Part shown: in pieces, positions 44,261 to 57,556 of the stretch
Numbering within the stretch: position 1 is the stretch's first letter
How the letters are laid out: every line of letters starts with the position of its first letter
NCBI GenBank assembly: GCA_945859605.1
Contig: OX243817.1
Coordinates: forward strand, 18,149,884 to 18,213,883
Direction of reading: 5' to 3'
Source of the DNA: Lumbricus rubellus
Lineage: Eukaryota > Annelida > Clitellata > Crassiclitellata > Lumbricidae
Length of the DNA: 64,000 nt
The notes under the pieces: model-generated
The model's database searches: none
Seen by the model: the letters and a program-made list of their open reading frames with translations, nothing else
Told to the model about the DNA's origin: nothing
Translations under genes and position numbers: made by a program

Positions 44261-47200
44261 ATGGGAAACACATTCAAAAGAAAAGATCGACATGATGATG
44301 ATGGGTCTCACGACAATGCCAAGTCTCCCGAGAATAAGGTTGAAGACAAAAAGAAACACGCTTCATCAGCCGCACATTGTCCGAAAAAACCACAAGCAGG
44401 CAGCTCAGTGTCAAGGAGAGATTTCATCTTGTATGGCCTCGACTATCTTTCCGAGACCCAGAAGAGGAAAGAACTTCGTAGGAAGGGTCCAGGTTATATT
44501 CGGGTTGACAACCTTAACTGGAGTGCCAGCTATCAGCACTTCCTCAGCCAGAATGAGGCTGCCGCCGCAGGAGTAGCTGTCCATCCTCCTGAGCTTCCGC
44601 CTGCAGATGGCGATGGCGATGGCGCTATTGCACTGGAAGAGTTGACAATTGAAAAGGAGTATGCCGACACGTGGCCAGTAGAAGTTGCTGACGATACAGG
44701 CGAGTGGAAAGCGTTTCAACACTACAAATTTGAGAATCTTGTGATGTCTGGAGGAGGCAGCAAAGGCTATGCATACATCGGCTCGCTCAAGGTAGGCACT
44801 GGAGAATGTGGAGATGATGGCTCTGTTTAAAGAGGTTTTGGAATTGCAGTGTGAAGTGTAATTGAGGCTAAAGTAAGGTAACGAACAAGTAAACACCCTT
44901 TCATCACTTCAGTGTGCCTGTCATTGAGTGGCGATGGATAAGAATAAATGACCTCCTTTCTTTGTGACCATCGTCAAATCCAGGCCTCCTCGCATGTTCT
45001 GTCATGATTTTATTAGTGACTCTCTTAACTGCTCACTGTGCTCTTTTCTGCTATCTGTACTGTCTTATGCTCACTGCTCTCTTTTCTGCTCACTGTGGTC
45101 TCTTCTGCTCGTTGTGGTCGCCCGCTCATTTTGCTCTCTTCTACACACTGTTCTCTTTGAAACTGAGCTCCCGACAATGGATTATTTAGACTGAGGAACA
45201 AAAGAGATCTTGCGACCTCTAGTGGTGAATACTTGCTTGCTTGCTTGCTTTGCCAGTCTCAAGTATCCTAATGACATCATTCTCACTCCGATGACTACTT
45301 GCTTTCTGCATCTGCAGTTTTGCATGACCCATAGGGCCATAGCAGTGTGCACCACGGTTCTAACTTGAGCATCTCTAGCAGTGACTGATCTTTGACTTTG
45401 CCAGTCTCAAATAGCCTCTAGTGGTGCCCTTACTCAAACTACCAGCACTTTTTTATGCTTTTTAGTGATACTAATCAATTTACTGGTTACAACTACCATA
45501 TAATGTTCTGAAACACTTTTAAAATTAGCTAATAAATGCCAGTATAACAGCTTATTTTGCATGGGCATGCTAATTTGTAACTGACAATGATGGAATATAC
45601 TTAATCATTTTTTACTTTCATTATTTTTAATTTTTGAACCACTTTTGGCGTCATAATAATAGTATGCAACGTCTCTGCCATAAGTTATCTTTAAATATAC
45701 GACATTTATTTGTCTACACTGATTTTTTTTACAGGTATTAGAAGACTGTGGAATCTTAAAGAGTATAAAACGAATTGCCGGTAGCAGTGCTGGGGCCATC
45801 TGTGCTGGGCTCTTAGCTGTTGGATGTAGCCCTCAAGAAATTGCCAACGTCTTCAAATGTGATATGAAATGGCTTTTCCATGGTAAATATAATTCTGTTA
45901 AAATCGTGCTGAACTTTTTTGTATTTTAGTACGCAACATTATAATTGACGTAATAATTTGGATTTGTTTTCCAATTTTAATGCTTACCGGTATATCTTGC
46001 ATTTACCTCTTCTTTACTAACTCAGTTATACCTGAAAGTTGTGTTTTTCCTGCAGTAATGAGTCAGAGAATCTGGATTACCATATTGGATGTTTGAATGT
46101 TTGATTGTTTATGTTAATGATCTTTTGAGACTGTTTGCTAATTCTGTCCGCAACACCCGGCATGGGTGACATGCGTGGAGGATTTTAGAATATTTATCTG
46201 TTCACAGATGTAGTAGAATTTGGTTAGTGAATTAATATTCAGGAATTTTGTACAATGTCGTACCTACATGTATGGACTGTTTGTGTGATGCTATGCTTTC
46301 CGAGGAGATAGACAATTACTGGCACCCTGCTTCCACAAATCGTCTGTAGTCCATCGTGCTTTCAGAATCTGTGGAGCCCTATATTGCTTCCTATTAAAAT
46401 AAATGCCGGCAGAGGTTAGGTACAGGGTTTTTAAATTTCATAACATTAGTCTCATCAGTGCATCCTAGAAACAGACTACTCAAATATGCCGATGACAGTT
46501 ATTCTTGAAATCAGCAATTTAATGCCTACAGAATTCCTGAACAGCTACAGCATGCGTGGAAATGGGCAGAGACCTGTGACCTTAAAATGAATCAGAATAA
46601 GACTTATGAGATGCTGATTATGCCGGGAGGGGTTAGGCTGGTGCATCAGGTGATCCCATATGTCATACCAAGGGTATATAGAGTGAACTATCTTTAAAAG
46701 TGTTACACCTTCAGAAACCCTTAATTTTGAAGCACATTACGTCAGATATGTTTGCAAGACTAAACATTCCATCGTGTATGCATTATGCATCGTAATTGCT
46801 CATGGTTTCAAAGACAATTAAACTTCTTTGATGTGGTTCATGCCACAACTGTGGTACGCTTGCTGTACAACACCTTGGGATTTGCTTGTCTGCTGATAAA
46901 ACAGGATGCAATCCATTACCGGATAAAATATCATTTGTTCATTGTATTTTTAGAGGTTCTGAAGGGTATTGTGTAAGAATTTTGATACATACGTACCTGT
47001 AATACATACATTGTATAGCTGTACATTGTACAACACGTGATGTTATCTGTTTGTTATAGATCAGAAGTGTGTCTACTGTTGTTACCTGCCACGTCTTTGT
47101 CACAAGTACTATGGAGTGCATCCAGCAAAACGGTTCCACGACATTTACGGAGATCATATTGCCTTGAAAGTTGGCAATCCAGATATTACTTTCTTGGAGG

Positions 47201-49231
47201 TAAAAAGATGTCTGAAGATTTTCTGTAGTTACAGTACTCTAATTAACTGGAAACTACATGATATTTGCAATTTAGACTAAGATATTCTTGAGGCATGTGC
47301 ACATGATACCTTCTATCTGTCTCTCTCTCTCTCTCTCTCTCTCAGTTCCTTTGGTTCTTTTCAGAACATTGGTCGACAAGATTTCGCCATCCCCTGCGGT
47401 TGCCTGCGCATCTGTAAGTGAACATATTTGCTACTATAGGCTGAAACTGCTCTGAGAAGGACATCATTGGTGGGGCGCTGTGGTGTAGTGGTTTGTTCAG
47501 TGCCTTGGAGCCGGAGGGTTCCAGGTTCAAATCCACCTCAAGCCGACCTTGATTAAGTTCTTCACTCGCAATTGTTCGTGCGCTTCAGCGTGAAACTTTG
47601 ATGCAGTGCCGCACTGTAGTCGGAGAGTACTTCTGAGTAGAGAGCTGAGAATAGCACCCAAACACCCAAGCTGAATAAGGTGATGAAGTATGTCGTGATT
47701 GACAACTTCAAAGACAAGCAGGAGTACAAGAAGATTGGGAGAAGTATCTTTTCCTGCATAAATCATGCTATGCATTTTATACAGTAAATTTTTCTCTGTC
47801 TGCAAAATTAATTTTCCATTCAACATCAGTGAATGCAATGTTTAATATTGTACATGTCAGTGTCCTCTGTAAGGTTCAAGAAGTCATTTGAGCACATGCT
47901 TTCATTTCTAAACCTGTGAGGGTGTTCTTGATGACAATGTAATATTTTTATTTTACCAGCTTCTTGAGAAGCATGGATGTGAGCTGCACATCGTTGTAAC
48001 GAACTTGAGTCGCATGTGCTCTGAATACTGTAACCACGTGACCTGTCCGCACATTCCAGTGCGCGATGCTGTCCGAATGTCTATGTCGTTTCCAGGTGAG
48101 CAAATCAATTAACAATGCTATGCCATGGGTTGGGAACCACTTGTTTAATGAGTGTGTAATGCACACTGAAGCAATTGCATAAAAGAATATAATTGGTAAT
48201 TGCTTTCAAAATGCTGACAATAGCATCTGACTATATTATATGAATAAATATGTCATGTCTACATTTGAGGTTGTGCCCCACATAGAAAATGTGTATTTTT
48301 GGTTAATTTTAACAGCAGCAATAGCAACAATAGAATACTGCACAAAATGTATTTTTGGTTAATATATTTTGTGCAGAACTACACTAAGAAACAGCGTTTG
48401 CGCAAAGTGATATGAATATTGTTGAGCTTTCATATCACAGTGGCATGTTAATTGTGCATGAGTAATATTGATGGAGTGTTTGAGTACCTGTGTGTGTGTG
48501 TGTGTGTGCGCGTGTGTGTGTGTGCACGTGTGTCAGTGTGCAAGTGCTTTTGTGTGGCATATTAAAACAACCAGTACTAAGTGTTATATGAAACGTTGTG
48601 TTTCAGTTGTGTTTCGCACTGTACGATACAATCTAAATGGAGTAGAATGTCTTTATACGGATGGCGGCATACTGGACCAGTATCCTATACACTGCTTTGA
48701 TGGTAATTACTGCAGTACTTATTCTATTGTTGTTTTGAAAGTTAACACATATAGTCATTATAATTGGCTGAGCTATAATTAATTATAATTTGAATTGTTG
48801 GTGGGCTATTATATAAAAAAGCAGCTACAAAACTGAAATAAACTTGCTGTTGTTGTTGTTATTATTATTATTACTCTTATTGTTTACCCAATGTAGGTGC
48901 ATGATCCCTCAGAACTGCTTGAAGTTATAATGATTCTTCTGGGAGAAAGTCTTCATTGGTGTTGGATGAAGTGCTGTAAAACGTAATTGCATTGACGTGT
49001 GTTGGATTGCTATAGGTATGGAGTAGCAAAGATATATGTAAAGTCCCTGTTTTCTCTTGTTTTCAGGTCGAGGAAATCAAGGATAGACTATTATTATTAT
49101 TATCTTTTATTTACGTTTCAAGCAATTATGATTGTATTATTTTCAAGCAATTATTAGATTGTATTATTATTATTATTATTATTATTAATATATTGATGTG
49201 TATAATTATGTGTATATATAGTGACAAATGA

Positions 49232-49308
<77 letters not shown>

Positions 49309-52300
49309 GTAGGCTATAGCTATCCTTAAATTGGCAAACGTATACGTGTATATTTAGTGGTGCGATATAATAGTCATTGAGATAGAAGGATTATTATTAT
49401 TATTATCATTATTATTATATTTGTTTAATGATAACAAAAACTGATAGACACATCGCTATCGGGTACAAAGAGCCGTTGATCAAATACAATATAATAGCTG
49501 TAGAATGTCTTTAGCCTTGTCTGTTGGATTTGTCTTGGGATGAGAAAAAACATTAAACTCACAACTGTCCTTTTTTGCCGTGCTAGAGTCTGGAGCGCTT
49601 CTGAGTAGTCCCCATGACGAAGTGCTATATAAATTCTGGAGTGAATACTATACAGTGTGCTGAACATTGTATGCAAGCCAAATGCACAGACAGAAGAGAT
49701 AGAAAGAGAAATTTAAAATTTTCACCATTAACAATGTTTTTGTTTTTATCAGCGTTAGACAACAAGCAAGAGGAACATTCAAGCGATGGCATAGTGTCAT
49801 ATCACTCTATAGATCTGCTGAACAACAAGACACTTGGATTGTATGTGGTATGTGTCCAATCATCTAGTGTATGCAGGGCTTAAAGTGTGGCAGGACAGTC
49901 ATGGACGGCATCCTGGCAATTATTTTCAAATCTCTATGCCGTCCTGCCACTTATTTGTCCAGCACACCTGAAAATGTAATGGGCAATCCTGGCACTTCTT
50001 TTGGAAAGGTAAGGGGCATCCTGGCACTTCTTTTTGTACACTTTTAGCACTGAGTGTATGTCATAAGCCATTGGTTTGCCATAAATCGTTATCATAAACA
50101 GATCAGACGATCTTATTGATGTGGTCTGTTTCTGTTAATTATTTCCTCTGAGAACTCCCAAGGCCTTGATGGATGTTGTACGACAGACCCCACAAATGGA
50201 TGAATGAGTTCAGATGGAGGGGCATTTGTTGCCTCTGATAATGGCAAATTCACACGTTTTATCAGAACATTATTGAGCCATAAATTCTTTCCTTAAGACC
50301 AGTTTGCGATGTGTTGGAGTTATGAAAAATGTAGATAGCAGACTGCTTATTTATTGCCATAGAATAGTCCATTTTCCGTAGAGCATACGGTAGTGTGAAT
50401 TTAGCAACACCGCGTTTAGTGACGTTCACGTATGAATAATAGCAAGTAACAGTTATCTGGTAACCCACTGCCGTGAATTTTATGGGACTTCAAAATGTCA
50501 CTGTCACGACCATGGGACATCTCATAAGTAGCCCAAATAGTGCGAGGTCGCAATTTTCAGTTGCAATCGCTTTGAAAAGAAGCCCAACTCGCACTTTCAC
50601 CATTACCTGGCAACCCTAGCTGGCTTCATAAACAACAGATCTCCAAAACAATTGCCACAAAGGCCTGGGTACCAGTGATGTTGACTTTCTTCTCCTGTTT
50701 TTTATTCAGCTGCTTGTTTAATGTCTTCACCTCTTCTGATCGATATGCGAACTATTTGAGAAGCGATTGACTCCAACTTTGAGACTACAACATTGGAACT
50801 GAACGCATGAAAATGTCACAGAAATGTAATTTTGACGTTTGTATTTAGGTTGCCGAAAAGGCACTGGACTACAAAATCTGGCAGACACTATTTGGAATGG
50901 AGATTCCATATAAACCAACGTATATACCTAATACAAAGCTTGCTCGGTATGTATGCTCAGGAACTTCAGCCGAATCTGTTATGAAGTTTGCAAACCTAAG
51001 TTTAGAAGCTAAGTAATACGTTGATGAATTTATGTACAGACAAGGCCAACCATGTATTGGGTGTTCTACTTTCCTGACTTTTACACTTGCACTAGTTCAT
51101 AGAACATTATAATTTTCTAGCTCTGAGTGGTAGGCCTATTAATGGAAGGGGGCATTAATCCAAGTAAGTGCAACAGATTTCTTGTCACAATATTTATCTT
51201 ATGTCACGCATCACAAATTGTACCAAAATGAAAGCATTTAAAACATCGATGCCTTCATTTGCATATAATATTGATTAGTATACATCTAAAATTGCTGATG
51301 CATGAAACAGCAGTGCTTCGGTAATTTTATTATTGGTCCTGTGTCGCTGAGTGCACTTCTTGCAGCTGAAATTGAAAATATAATCAAGTTCGCAGATAAT
51401 CAATTTCTTTCAGAATTTTAAAAGTTGCAATGCTGTCTCTACTGTTCAACTCTGCCATATATCTAGAGCATTTATTCATTTAGCATATCGGTGAATAGTA
51501 CAGATAGAATAGAGCATTTCTTCATTTAGCATAAAATAGTACAGATAGAGCATTTCTTCATTTAGCATAAATAGTACATAATTTTATGTATACAGATAGA
51601 ATAGAACTATTCTGTAAAGCCCCAGAATGGTCGTAAGTTTTAATATACTGCTGATAGTCTTAAAAAATTTCAGAAGTACATGCATGTTCATTGTTCATGG
51701 ATCTAACGGTATATGATATTATAATTATGACAATCAACTCATGAATATCTTCATTGTCATCAAAAGAAGCTGAATGCATTCTCTTCTGTGGATCTCTTGA
51801 TTTAATCTGGGTCCTGACTCCTGAATGTTGACAATGCAGCTCGGAGGTTCTAAGCTATTACTAGTGTCGGGCACTATAATACTTGTCCAGTTCTTTTGGA
51901 GTCCTAACCGTTCGTTTTTGTCTATTTTAACCGTTCGAGTGCCAGTGCTCTTTTTCTTAAAAAGCACTATACACTGAAGCTTGATAACATTTTCATTACA
52001 TGACAACCTAATAATATATGAATTACATTAAACATTAATGTAATGTAACGATGTTTATTAGTCATTGAAGTACCATATAATTATGTGCTTAGCCTGTGCT
52101 GCATAATTATTGATGTGTTGTATCTGTTTGAAGAGCCAGGCTGAAGCATGAAATTTTACTGAGAAAGAGAAGACATTTGACCATCAGCAGGGAAGAGGCA
52201 AGATGATTTCTGATCTTGCCTTTATATTATTGTGTTGTATCGTATAATTTATATAGCACCTCTCACAGTATCATACAGTGATACTACCAAAGGTGTCAGA

Positions 52301-54068
52301 CTGTGAGGTAGAGCTTTTTATCTTTCTTATTTAACTCCCATTTGTGGTTGTCAACATTTTTAGTGGCAGTATCTTTACATGTTGATCAGCAAAAATTCAT
52401 GACAGAACTGCTATTTTGTTGAAAGCTTATAGGTCGATGTAATCTAAATTTTTTTAAATGCTTTTATAGTATGTGTGTTCATTTTCTGGCCAGTACATGG
52501 ACGAACTCAGAGCAAGTATCGGTTACAATGCGGCTCAAGTTCTGGATCAGTACGACGCCTTCAACAGGAGCCATGTTGACATTACAAGCTTCGGAGAGTA
52601 CTTTACCACTGCGATCGAAACCCTGCTTATCTCACAACGAAAAATGCATGTCAAGGTATACTGCCAACCAACCCTTATTTATGACGCAAAGCAACGTAGG
52701 CAGGGAATTATATAGCACCACTTTAAGAAACCTTAATGAGCACATTACTTTTTTTGCAAAGGAACAACTTTATGAGACTGCTTCACTCAGCCTCAGTTAT
52801 GTTCTTCATGGTTTGTGATTGTGCACAATGTTATTCCATATGAAACTTTTAGCGGGCAAGTGATGTAATTTCATTTTATGCACTAGAACTAAGACTATAT
52901 CTATCAACCCATGATGAATGAACTCATTCCTCTTTCTATCTGATACTGTAAGGTGATTCATAATAGTTCATTGTGTAACAAAACATTTTATGCAATTCGT
53001 GAACCTACAAGCCATTCACGAGAGACAACCTTTGCAGTGTTAGGCTCTTTTGGAATGATTTAGGACTGGATGATTTTGTGCTTTTAGCCTTCTGATGTTA
53101 GTCGGACGGTACCCATCAACTGTGGCTACATTGGAACTAACGACTATAAAATTGAACCCGGCGACCGGCGATTCATGATCACTGTAAGTTTTTTTGCCGC
53201 TCTTTGGAGTTTTAAACTGGGAATATTGGAAAAATGTACATTTCAAATTGATATAACTTAAACCTAGGGCATTCGGTGATAAGAGTTAGTTACATAGCTG
53301 TCGTTGCTTTAAATTTTGTAAGCATTATAGACTACCAGATTGTAGTAACCTCTAACAGAACAATTACGGTTTCCATGATTTTGTGATTGTACCCAAGAAA
53401 ATCTCACAAGGTTGTAAAAACAAGAAGCGAGATGACCATTTCTGATCATAATTTCACGGAATTGGGCAATAAGTAACTTGAAAGGTCTCATGCTCTATTT
53501 CAGGCTACATAACTAAGTTTTTATGTAAGAAAGTAACACACCAGTCATCCAATCTATAGGCAAGATTTAATTCACAATGTATAAAAACTTTTTGTCCAGA
53601 GAAGTGTGCACTTATAAGTACTTGTAAGTTGTAACTTTTTTTAACCACTTACCATGAAAACGGTTTAAAACTTTCCAAATGTATGGTGTTTTCATAGGCA
53701 GTCATGTTTGCTGAAATAATAGAGCCTCGTTAGAGAAAAAAACCTTAACCAATGCTATTTGAGATTGTGCTGTATTTTCTTATATCTGTAAATTGTGCTT
53801 CCAGCAGGGTTACACGTGCACCCAACGATTTCTACAGGACTACGTTATGCGAATGCTGTACAGTGGTACAGAGTCCAGCGTCGGCTCTGAACCAGCGTCG
53901 TTCCATACGGCTCTTGGCAGTCGACAGGACACGGACGTTCCGCTCAATCGAGTGGCTGCGCTGAGAAACTCGGCTCACGCTCAGAGCTTCTCGAGCTCGA
54001 ACTTTTCCGACAAAGATAAGGTGGAACAGATAAAAAAAGCTGGGTCATCAGTTGAAACTCAAGTTTGA
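44261..54068 (+). CDS. patatin-like phospholipase (acyl hydrolase), complete
   Basis: Patatin-like enzymes hydrolyse acyl esters of membrane lipids with a Ser-Asp dyad. Exons: 44261-44791, 45735-45882, 47060-47199, 47960-48095, 48607-48702, 49753-49847, 50849-50950, 52470-52655 (or from 52494), 53088-53183, 53805-54068 (TGA). GT-AG signals and phases agree, giving about 597 (or 589) aa. Motifs in order: oxyanion loop GGGSKG (164-169), nucleophile elbow GSSAG (Ser195), and [11 protein letters not shown] with catalytic Asp337. The start at 44261 gives MGNTFKRK, a good N-myristoylation consensus followed by basic residues; the next 130 residues are charged and unlike other families. The C-terminal part (residues about 345-510) has the late patatin elements, then a Ser-rich tail. 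The exact subfamily (PNPLA type or a bacterial-like group) is not clear to me. A poly(A) signal follows at 54630. Confidence 0.9.
46470..46632 (+). pseudogene. non-LTR reverse transcriptase fragment with YADD
   Basis: Reads [10 protein letters not shown], stop, then [19 protein letters not shown], matching the catalytic YADD box and the following WA-x(n)-LN-x-x-KT segment of LINE polymerases. In a patatin-gene intron; inactive. Confidence 0.75.
47365..47413 (+). other. 49-nt candidate cryptic or poison exon inside the patatin gene
   Basis: The piece is bounded by a good acceptor (TTCTTTTCAG) and a near-consensus donor (ATCT then GTAAGTG). It reads [16 protein letters not shown] in the frame of the upstream exon. 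Its length is not a multiple of three, and joining it to the next exon at 47960 produces an immediate TGA. The flanking exons join in frame without it. It is either a spurious pair of splice sites or an exon whose inclusion would truncate the enzyme before the catalytic aspartate. Confidence 0.35.
47471..47656 (+). mobile_element. SINE-A copy in the patatin gene
   Basis: Starts GGGGCGCTGTGGTGTAGTGG, has B box GGTTCAAATCC and tail GAGTACTTCTGAGTAG. It lies 58 bp after the candidate poison exon. Confidence 0.8.
47665..47770 (-). pseudogene. small reverse transcriptase fragment
   Basis: On the minus strand [17 protein letters not shown] resembles the F-D-x-VNHDILL-x-KL-x-x-LG stretch of LINE polymerases. 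Too short for a family call. Confidence 0.45.
48487..48535. repeat. (TG)n microsatellite
   Basis: TG repeat interrupted by CGCG, 70 bp before a patatin exon. Confidence 0.85.
49215..49304. repeat. (TA)n microsatellite
   Basis: About 40 TA units in a patatin intron. Confidence 0.95.
49585..49650 (+). mobile_element. short LINE/SINE tail
   Basis: GGAGCGCTTCTGAGTAG then GTGCTATATAAATTC; in a patatin-gene intron. Confidence 0.55.
51450..51610. repeat. short tandem repeat with ATTTCTTCATTTAGCATA
   Basis: Three imperfect copies of roughly 40-50 bp, each with AGTACAGATAGA. In the long patatin intron. Confidence 0.7.
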
Positions 54069-54341
54069 TATGCGTGCAAGAGTTACATGGTTCTAGAAAT
54101 TAGAAATTGAAACGGGTCCATTTTGTCTGTGTCAATGAAGCGAGCAGCACAGTTGGTATTCTTAGTAGATCATTGGTACTTTTATACCACAGCAATCTTC
54201 CCCTGTTAGTCCAACAAATTACATGACGTAAGAAATTTGCCTGGATTTTGTAAAATGTACGGGATCATGAAGAACAGATGATATACATGTAGACAACGGG
54301 GCACTCTGGAATCTTGATGAGTCTGGAAAATAGCCGTTAAG

Positions 54342-54490
54342 CAGTATGAGAATTGTCGAAAAATAACTGGGGGGGTTGGCCTATGATAAACTTGAAATTG
54401 GGGCATGAAAAACATACTTTAACATGGGGCTCTAAAAAAGACTGGGGGGGTTGAACCCCCCCAACCCCCCCGGCAATTCTCACCCTGCGG
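54342..54490 (+). mobile_element. MITE family A, copy 3 (past the patatin gene)
   Basis: Begins CAGTATGAGAATTGTCG and ends GGCAATTCTCACCCTGCGG. It lies just before the AATAAA of the patatin gene, so it may be in the 3' UTR. Confidence 0.75.
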
Positions 54491-54629
54491 TTAAGCCAGT
54501 AATGTATGTGTGTTTTAATTTTTTCACATTTGAGCCAAGGTAGATATTGAAACATGATGAATGTAGCATTTTATGTTATTTGATTGTTCATCTTTGCTGC
54601 TCGGCTACTATTTTTCTATCTTACCGCAA

Positions 54630-54635
54630 AATAAA
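54630..54635 (+). other. poly(A) signal of the patatin-like gene
   Basis: AATAAA lies 562 bp after the stop codon, followed by a GT-rich stretch (AAGTAATGTTAGTG). It is the first canonical hexamer downstream of the last exon that I see. Confidence 0.5.
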
Positions 54636-54896
54636 GTAGTCAAGTAATGTTAGTGCACGTTGTTTCCTGCATTGCCTGTACTTCATGATGTCTTAGTTGT
54701 GACCAAGTACTTTCCTAAATCATACTCTTCAAGCAAATTCTGATAATTAGAAAGTTCAAAATTTTATGTGTGCCTCAGATTTCCACTTAACATATTGCTG
54801 AAGAAGAGAAGAGCATCCCTTACACTAGACATTAGGCACAATAGGCAGTGATGTGTATGAATTGTTAGCAACTTCATATTAGCATTGGCATATACA

Positions 54897-55095
54897 CACA
54901 GGTAGCTAGTCCTCTCCCTTCCCGTCTCAGCTTCTCACTGACAGTGTACAATCAGTGTACTTATTATTGCCGAGTTGGCTAGGGGTCCAGGTGGAGTAGA
55001 AATCTTTGTCAAATTTCTGTCCGTGAGAGGATTTGAACTCCAGATCTCTCGGTTGATAGTCCAGCATTCTAACCACTAGACTATTGTGCACCTCT
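54897..55095 (-). mobile_element. SINE-B, copy 2
   Basis: Same order of segments as 17565-17838 (CTAGACTATTGTGCACC end, GGATTTGAACTCC, AATCAGTGTACTTATTA), more diverged. Confidence 0.7.
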
Positions 55096-55817
55096 GACAC
55101 AGTAATTAACTAAAGTTCAAAATTAGATGCAGTCGTAAAAATTCTAGATCATAGCCAGCTTCTCATTTGCAGTGAGTGATTTCTTAGAACTATCTCATAT
55201 CTCTGTGCAGATCTGTACAATATGATGCTCTGACAAGAAACTCAAAGACTAGCATGTATCTATCACATTTTGACAGTTTTAGTTATTGTCCACTACATAT
55301 TCCATTTGCAGCTGCTTTTTGTTGTTTGTGTAAATATATATCTCTATGACTATATATGTGTAAACCTTGCTCTCTGCTTTCATTGTAGCTAATGTACCAC
55401 TACATGTAGCATGTTGGTGGCAACTTGGTGCATCCTGTCTTTCTGCTGTTCTGAAAATATAGCAATATTACACAAGGTGTATATGATGTAAAGTGTACTT
55501 GTGGCATATAAAATTAAGTTTTAAGAATGACATGTACATAACTTGACATTTGTCTCATTTTGCTTGTGTTTTGTTTTCTGATAAACCGCACATATGGATA
55601 TGAGGCAGTGAGGGATGGGCAGAGTAATAAATTTGTTAACTACAACACTAATGAGACATATTTTGACTAACTTTTGTTCATCCTTAACACTATACCCTCA
55701 CACACACTGTGAAGCTTGACTGTAGGCCCCTACATGATTTTAAATTAAAACTACTTATCACTTCATCTTGTAACTGTGCTACGGTTTGTCAACCTGATTT
55801 TTTATTAGCGAATCTAC

Positions 55818-56062
55818 ATGGTGGGGAAAAAAGACCCTTCAGGGTTTTTACCAATATCTTGGCCAGAAGCAAGAATTTTGAAATGAAATTTTACAGGCCC
55901 AAAGACAATTCAGGCCTACACATGATGGCCAGATATCATCAAAATATTTAAAAAATAACAAAAGTTATATCACTTTTAGTGAGGCCACCCACCATGTTTT
56001 GACGATTCAAAAAACGTAACGCAACGAAAGTAACAAAAACACGATTTTATTAAGTCTGTTTC
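55818..56062 (+). mobile_element. single-arm relative of the palindromic mariner-like element
   Basis: GGTGGGGAAAAAAGACCC, CCAATATCTTGGCCAGAAG, CACATGATGGCCAGATATCA and GAGGCCACCCACCATG follow the order of one arm of 27451-28624. The partner arm is absent. Confidence 0.75.
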
Positions 56063-57556
56063 GACACGAGGAGCGAGAGCTACCTTAAGAAGCCTGTTTA
56101 GCGGTACGTAGAAACTAATTATTTTAGTATTGAACAAGTCTTATATTTTAACTAACACTATTGGGGGAGGGAATGAATTCTTTCACATTCCCTCGCCAAG
56201 CGTAAAAGTGGGAAGCTGAACGAGGTATTTTCCAAGCACCATGCCTCCCCAGGATATAGGCTACATGACCCTGTAGGAGTAGGACTTCGTCTGGGGACTT
56301 TGGGCGTCCTCTCCGCTCTTTTGATACGTGACCTTTTAGTTTTAGTAGTTTGCCGGTACCTCGATCTGTCTTGAACTGTACAGGCTCACAGCACAGCATA
56401 ATAATAATTATTATGCTTATGGCTGTGTTGGCCTTTTGTTGTGGAATGACTTAATTTCCTGCTATGGGACTTAGCTGACTATTGATGAGATCTTATCTTG
56501 TCTAAGAGCACATGCTATTTGCGTCCTCTTAATTAACCTAGACTTCTTTTCAATGGCTCTTCGCACTGGGTGCACCGCTGATTGTGCTGTAATGTAAGTG
56601 GTGCTTAAAAGTTCTAAAGTATAACAGGATAAACTATAATAATGTCCTGAGGGAAGAGAATAAGAATAAACTAGAATAATGTCCTGAGGGAAGACTGCCC
56701 TGTCCCGCTAATTGGATAATGGATAACCCAGCGCAACCTATGAAATCGATAAACTCACCATTTCGGAAAGGAACTCGATCTAGAATGCTTAATAAAGAGA
56801 ATTATAGTAACTTTAATAAAACCATGTTACAAAACTGAGCTAGCCTAAATCAAACTAAATACCTAAATTTGAATAACTATTAGCAGCGTTCTTTCTTACG
56901 CAAAGAAATATTGCGCTATAATATTGGACCTTTAATTAATCCAAATTAAACAGCCGTTCATCAATGTATGAATATTCATAATTCAACGAAGCGTCTAGTT
57001 GACATCCTATAAGGAGCGTTTTGGGCAGGAAGACTGCTTAATGTTGCCTTTTATTTTATTTCCTGAGTTTCATTCTCTGAGTTTTTCGTTTGACGAAATT
57101 TGGCGGCGAGGAGCATTGGAGCTTTTACCAAAGTGGGTGATTTTTTCTTAATATTCTAAAAGCGGAGGTACATTAATCTTGCGTCCATTAATATATGGTA
57201 GAGATCGAACTGTACCGCATGCTATAGTATATCTTTTATTGTGGCAATAAATTATTTTTACTATCTACCGTATTTTATGTTGTTGTAGTGAAATTCAGTG
57301 AAAAACCAGGCTGATATAACTGAGGTCAAATTAGTTTTGTTGTATATGTAAAGCCGGTACCCATTTTGCTTATCATCTTTTGTCGCTTAGCCACCCTATC
57401 ACCATGCACATTCCAATACAAACGTTCGTGATTTTTGCGCACTTGTTTCAAGTTGTTTGTAAGAAGGATGGGCACCGCGTGACTGATATGTTGAAGGCGG
57501 ACGATAAGAATTTTGAAATTCAATAACGCTATAGCGGTGTAGCTGAAAGCGTGAAG

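Noticed and set aside
44411..44896. 161-codon minus-strand ORF
   Set aside because: Antisense shadow of the patatin first exon.
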